From contig CALLLZ010000358.1 in the NCBI GenBank assembly GCA_938008005.1, positions 1-10,083 on the forward strand: DNA of 10,083 nt, read 5' to 3'. Numbering within the stretch: position 1 is the first letter of the stretch; every line of letters begins with the position of its first letter. Source of the DNA: an uncultured Marinicella sp. (GTDB lineage: Bacteria; Pseudomonadota; Gammaproteobacteria; Xanthomonadales; Marinicellaceae). Shown piece by piece: positions 6,846-10,083 of this stretch. The position numbers and the translations under genes were made by a program. The notes under the pieces were generated by a model. That model saw only the letters and a list, made by a program, of their open reading frames with translations. It did no database searches and was not told where the DNA came from.

Positions 6846-8268
6846 CTATTCTTCCATAAATATCTTCAAATCGCTCTATATCATCTTCACCGAAATAACT
6901 ACCACACTGAACTTCAATCAAAGCAATATCGGTATCAGTGGGGTTCTCTAAACGGTGCAAGGTTTCCACAGGGATATAAACTGATTTATTGGCTTCTAAC
7001 ATAAATTCATCATCACCAACCCGAACTTTTGCAGTACCAGATACAACCGTCCAATGCTCACTGCGTTTGTGGTGTAATTGCAATGACAACACTTGTCCTG
7101 GCTTAACTACTAAGCGTTTTACTTTACAATCATCTTCGTCTTCTAAAATGGTGTAACTGCCCCAAGGACGGTGAACGGTTTTATGATAAACAGCAGCTTC
7201 ATGGTCTTTTGCCTTTAGAAATTGCACCACATCTTTCACACCTTGTGACTTATCTTTATGGGCAATTAAAACCGCATCAGTGGTATCAACCACCATCAAA
7301 TCACTAACCCCTACGGTTGCAACCAATCGATCACCTGCTCGAATATAACAATTCTGTGAATCAACAGTAATGGCCTTACCTTCAATGCGGTTACCTGAGT
7401 CATCCGAATCAGAAAGGCTGGCCATTGCGTTCCAAGAACCAATGTCATTCCAATCAAAGCGTGAATCAACAACAGCTCTTTTTTCTGCTTTTTCCATTAC
7501 CGCATAATCAATTGAGATATCAGGTAATTGCATGAATTGACTTAACTCAAACTCAATCTGATTGTTCTGTGTATCTGTCGATGCAAAACAGTTTCTTGAT
7601 TCATTTAGCACATCTTCAGCAGTCTCTTGCATCGCTTTAAGTAAACTACCCACTTGAAAAGCAAACATACCAGAGTTCCAACTGTAGTCACCAGATGCCA
7701 AATATGATTTAGCCACTTCTAGACTCGGTTTTTCAACAAATTGCTCAATCACAGCTGCTTGGGAATTGAGCTTTTCACCGGCTTTTATATAACCATAGCC
7801 TGTTTCGGGTGCAGTTGGATAAATACCAAACGTGGTCAAATAACCTTGGCCTGCTAGTTCTGCTGCTTCAGTTACGGCCGAATTGAAAGAGGCACTGTCT
7901 TTAATCAAATGATCAGAAGGCATAATGATCATAATGGCATCATCACCATGAGATTGTTGTATTTTCAAAGCTGCTAAAGCTATTGCTGGGGCAGTATTTC
8001 GGCCTGTCGGCTCTAATAAAAACGTCTGTTTTTCAATGTCACACCGACTGTTCTTTTTATAAATATCTTTACACAAAAAGTAGTAATCACGTGAAGTAAC
8101 TGTAACCACCTCATCTTCTGTAGCAATCTCTAAAGCCCTGTCAAATGTCAGTTCTGCTAAGGTTTTACCATCGGCTAATTGCATAAAAGGTTTAGGGTAT
8201 GCTTTTCTTGATACTGGCCATAACCTTGTGCCAGCTCCTCCAGATAAAATAACGGGTATTATTTTCAT
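6823..8268 (-). CDS. manC: Bifunctional mannose-1-phosphate guanylyltransferase / mannose-6-phosphate isomerase (type II)
   Basis: The enzyme makes GDP-mannose from mannose-1-phosphate and GTP, and in bifunctional members also converts fructose-6-phosphate to mannose-6-phosphate. The N-terminal nucleotidyltransferase (about 1-290) has 'GGAGTRLWPVSR' (10-21), 'PSDH' (117-120), 'FVEKP' (177-181) and 'NSGMF' (198-202). The C-terminal cupin (about 360-470) has the isomerase pattern 'QLHHKRSEHW' (397-406) and His438, consistent with metal binding. The 481-residue length equals AlgA/ManC. I chose the ATG at 8268: it overlaps the rmlD stop as ATGA and has AAGGA seven to nine bases upstream, whereas the open frame to 8292 adds eight unconserved residues. 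A phosphomannomutase (ManB/AlgC) needed to link the two activities is not in the window. GDP-mannose could go directly into polysaccharide or on to fucose or rhamnose derivatives. Confidence 0.94.
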   Translation of the reverse strand: MKIIPVILSGGAGTRLWPVSRKAYPKPFMQLADGKTLAELTFDRALEIATEDEVVTVTSRDYYFLCKDIYKKNSRCDIEKQTFLLEPTGRNTAPAIALAALKIQQSHGDDAIMIIMPSDHLIKDSASFNSAVTEAAELAGQGYLTTFGIYPTAPETGYGYIKAGEKLNSQAAVIEQFVEKPSLEVAKSYLASGDYSWNSGMFAFQVGSLLKAMQETAEDVLNESRNCFASTDTQNNQIEFELSQFMQLPDISIDYAVMEKAEKRAVVDSRFDWNDIGSWNAMASLSDSDDSGNRIEGKAITVDSQNCYIRAGDRLVATVGVSDLMVVDTTDAVLIAHKDKSQGVKDVVQFLKAKDHEAAVYHKTVHRPWGSYTILEDEDDCKVKRLVVKPGQVLSLQLHHKRSEHWTVVSGTAKVRVGDDEFMLEANKSVYIPVETLHRLENPTDTDIALIEVQCGSYFGEDDIERFEDIYGRIDDKQASS

Positions 8269-9158
8269 GGTTTCATCCTTTGTTGTATACATAGTTGTAA
8301 GGTGGTTTGCCAGTGCGGTAGTTTAACATTAAAAATACCTTCAAATTTCCGACAATTGAGTACTGAATATTTAGGCCTTTCGGCATCAGTAGGAAAATCT
8401 TTACTTGAAATAGGAATCAATTCAGGCTGTTTTGGAATCAACCCAACACGTTCTGCTTGAGAAAATATTTTTTGTGCAAATCCAAACCATGTTGTCGACC
8501 CATTAGAAGTCAAATGATACAAGCCAGTTTCTGGGATATTAAGTGCCAGCATGGTTGCTAAAGCAATAGAGCTGGCCCAAGTCGGCGCGCCTTGTTGGTC
8601 ATTAACAATCTTCAATTGTTGATGTGTTTCAGCCAACTTCAACATGGTATTTAAAAAGTTATTTCGACGATTAGAAAATACCCAAGCAGTTCGAAAAACC
8701 ATATATTCACATCCACTTTCAATGATAGCCTGTTCACCATCCAGCTTAGTTTGGCCATAGATTGATTTCGGGTTGGTATTGTCTTTTTCTTTCCAAGGAA
8801 ACTTATGGTCACCTGAAAACACATAATCAGTTGAGTAATGTATCAACAAACACTTGTTTTTTTTTGCAGAATGAGCCATTACTGAAACTGCTTCTGTATT
8901 AATAAGCTTAGCAATTTCAACATCTGATTCAGCCTGATCAACCTGAGTATATGCCGCAGCATTACAAACCACATCAGGTTTAATATTATCAATTTTTTTC
9001 TGAATATCATCCGCATCAGATAAATCGAGTTTAATGGTGGTCATACCTTGTACATTCCGCCCATCTGAAGTGGTTGGAATGACTTCACGATTAAATTGTA
9101 AAGTTCTCCATAATTCAAAGCCTACTTGGCCATCTGCACCAATTAACAACACTTTCAT
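8265..9158 (-). CDS. rfbD: dTDP-4-dehydrorhamnose reductase RmlD/RfbD
   Basis: RmlD catalyses the last step to dTDP-L-rhamnose, reducing dTDP-4-dehydro-L-rhamnose with NAD(P)H. The 297 residues show the extended short-chain dehydrogenase plan: nucleotide-binding 'GADGQVG' (7-13), 'CNAAAYTQVDQAE' (65-77), 'YSTDYVFSG' (108-116), catalytic 'YGQTK' (134-138) and 'RTAWV' (156-160). Length is normal. The start ATG at 9158 overlaps the rmlC stop as ATGA; only a weak GAG lies upstream, so re-initiation by ribosomes leaving rmlC is likely. Its own stop overlaps manC in the same way. All catalytic residues expected (Thr/Ser, Tyr, Lys) are visible, and nothing suggests decay. Confidence 0.95.
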   Translation of the reverse strand: MKVLLIGADGQVGFELWRTLQFNREVIPTTSDGRNVQGMTTIKLDLSDADDIQKKIDNIKPDVVCNAAAYTQVDQAESDVEIAKLINTEAVSVMAHSAKKNKCLLIHYSTDYVFSGDHKFPWKEKDNTNPKSIYGQTKLDGEQAIIESGCEYMVFRTAWVFSNRRNNFLNTMLKLAETHQQLKIVNDQQGAPTWASSIALATMLALNIPETGLYHLTSNGSTTWFGFAQKIFSQAERVGLIPKQPELIPISSKDFPTDAERPKYSVLNCRKFEGIFNVKLPHWQTTLQLCIQQRMKP

Positions 9159-9712
9159 TGATGGTAACTCGGTAAATTTTCTGAATCAAAAGACTTTAAA
9201 CTCAATGCTTTGGAGTCTTTATCTGATAAATTAGGTGATTTCAATGGCCAATCTATATTTAAATCGGCATCATTCCAAGCAATTGACGCATCTGCATCTG
9301 CATCGTAGTAGTTCGTACACATATAGCAAAATGTGGCAGACTTAGACAATACACAAAAACCATGTGCGAAACCCTCTGGCACATAAAATTGTTTATGATT
9401 CTCAGCACTTAAAACTATGGATTCATATTGACCGAAGGTAGGCGAGCCAAGACGAATATCCACTGCCACATCAAACACTTCACCTTCAAGGACGTAAACC
9501 AATTTACCTTGCGGTTTTGGATTTTGAAAATGTAAACCACGCAGAACACCCTTTTGTGATTTGGATACATTGCTTTGAATAAACTTTTGTTTAATCCCAG
9601 CATCTACATATCTTTGCTCAGACCAGGATTCCAAAAAGTAGCCGCGATCATCTCCAAAAACTTGTGGCTCTATGATTAAGACACCTGGTAATTTTGTTTT
9701 AGTAACCTTCAT
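9155..9712 (-). CDS. rfbC: dTDP-4-dehydrorhamnose 3,5-epimerase RmlC/RfbC
   Basis: RmlC epimerises dTDP-4-keto-6-deoxyglucose at C3 and C5, the third step of dTDP-L-rhamnose synthesis. The 185-residue cupin has 'DDRGYFLESW' (21-30), 'GVLRGLHFQ' with catalytic His61, 'LVYVLEGEVFDVAVDIR' (71-87), 'FAHGFCVLS' (115-123) and 'YMCTNYY' (130-136) with the tyrosine region expected in the active site. I prefer the ATG at 9712, nine bases after AAGG; a GTG at 9718 in the same frame adds two residues but is too near that ribosome site. It starts 11 bases after the rmlA stop and overlaps rmlD by four bases. Confidence 0.95.
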   Translation of the reverse strand: MKVTKTKLPGVLIIEPQVFGDDRGYFLESWSEQRYVDAGIKQKFIQSNVSKSQKGVLRGLHFQNPKPQGKLVYVLEGEVFDVAVDIRLGSPTFGQYESIVLSAENHKQFYVPEGFAHGFCVLSKSATFCYMCTNYYDADADASIAWNDADLNIDWPLKSPNLSDKDSKALSLKSFDSENLPSYHQ

Positions 9713-9723
9713 AATCACTGACC

Positions 9724-10083
9724 TTACTGTTGATCTTTGATAAGAGAAATGAGGTATTGTCCATAGCCGTTCTTCACTATTGGTTGAGCCAATTGCATTA
9801 CTTGTTCAGCATCAATCCAACCGTGGTTAAAAGCAATTTCTTCTGGACAAGCTATTTTGATTCCCTGTCGCTTTTCTATGGTTGAAATAAAATTGGTTGC
9901 TTCAGCCAGGGAATCATGAGTACCTGTATCTAACCAAGCATACCCTCTCCCCATTAATTCAACATTCAATGACTGCTCTGCCAAATAAACTTTGTTTAAA
10001 TCAGTAATTTCCAACTCACCTCTTGGCGAAGGTTTTAGAGCTTTGGCTATGTCTGTGGCTTGCCCATCATAAAAATACAAACC
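9724..10083 (-). CDS. rfbA: Glucose-1-phosphate thymidylyltransferase RmlA/RfbA, C-terminal part (cut by window)
   Basis: RmlA joins glucose-1-phosphate and dTTP to give dTDP-glucose, the first step of the rhamnose pathway. Only the last 120 residues are in the window; the frame remains open through the edge (codons Gly-Leu precede 'YFYDG'), so an apparent start at 10080 is not real. Signatures include '[12 protein letters not shown]', '[16 protein letters not shown]' and 'CPEEIAF...GWIDAEQ', with the typical end 'KNGYGQYL'. These match the RmlA group closely. The TAA stop lies 11 bases before rmlC. The operon promoter and possibly rmlB lie beyond the window. Confidence 0.95.
   Translation of the reverse strand, partial: GLYFYDGQATDIAKALKPSPRGELEITDLNKVYLAEQSLNVELMGRGYAWLDTGTHDSLAEATNFISTIEKRQGIKIACPEEIAFNHGWIDAEQVMQLAQPIVKNGYGQYLISLIKDQQ

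Noticed and set aside
8269..8292. Upstream start of manC adding eight residues
   Set aside because: The ATG at 8268 has a well-placed AAGGA site, an ATGA overlap with rmlD, and gives the conserved N-terminus of the family; the extra residues do not.
1..10083. Defence island, prophage, CRISPR array, tRNA or insertion sequence
   Set aside because: No repeat array, terminal inverted repeats, transposase, integrase or tRNA-like fold was seen; all sizeable frames are accounted for by the genes listed.

Overview
The window is AT-rich, densely coded chromosomal DNA that looks like a gammaproteobacterium, probably free-living or marine. This rests on the gene families: MsrQ (the YedZ type), Hsp15/HslR close to the Escherichia coli form, CysQ, an RmlA/C/D set and a type II ManC. 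The large secreted protein ends in a '...IFADGFE' motif. From memory, such tails occur in proteins of Marinicella/Wenzhouxiangella/xanthomonad-like bacteria, so a Marinicella-like origin is my guess; nothing in the window proves it. I found no rRNA, tRNA, CRISPR array, insertion sequence or phage gene. No gap between genes exceeds 300 bases.

Plus strand, 1-1840: the C-terminal part of msrQ (cut by the window edge) overlaps a fused ThrE-type threonine/serine exporter gene by 23 bases. Both encode inner-membrane proteins. Plus strand, 1841-4784: a 150-base AT-rich gap holds a good sigma70-type promoter, then a 913-residue exported multidomain protein (six Asp-box motifs, an Ig/Fn3-like middle, a proprotein-convertase-type P domain and the GFE tail), closed by a strong intrinsic terminator. 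Plus strand, 4785-5175: hslR (Hsp15), a ribosome-associated S4-domain protein, starts directly behind that terminator.

Minus strand, 10083-5270: a tightly packed operon reading rmlA (partial) - rmlC - rmlD - manC - IMPase-family gene (HisN-like) - cysQ, with a minus-strand terminator at 5196-5224. Most junctions overlap (ATGA at rmlC/rmlD and at rmlD/manC, 23 bases at manC/IMPase, 8 bases at IMPase/cysQ), which suggests translational coupling. RmlA, RmlC and RmlD carry out three of the four steps to dTDP-L-rhamnose (RmlB is not in the window and may lie beyond 10083). ManC supplies GDP-mannose. The operon therefore probably feeds O-antigen or exopolysaccharide synthesis. The two adjacent inositol-monophosphatase-superfamily enzymes at its end are the least routine part of the cluster.

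I did not find a clearly new defence or mobile system. The items most worth a second look are the exported propeller/P-domain protein with its C-terminal tag, the paired phosphatases inside a sugar-nucleotide operon, and the T10 tract just upstream of the promoter of the exported protein.
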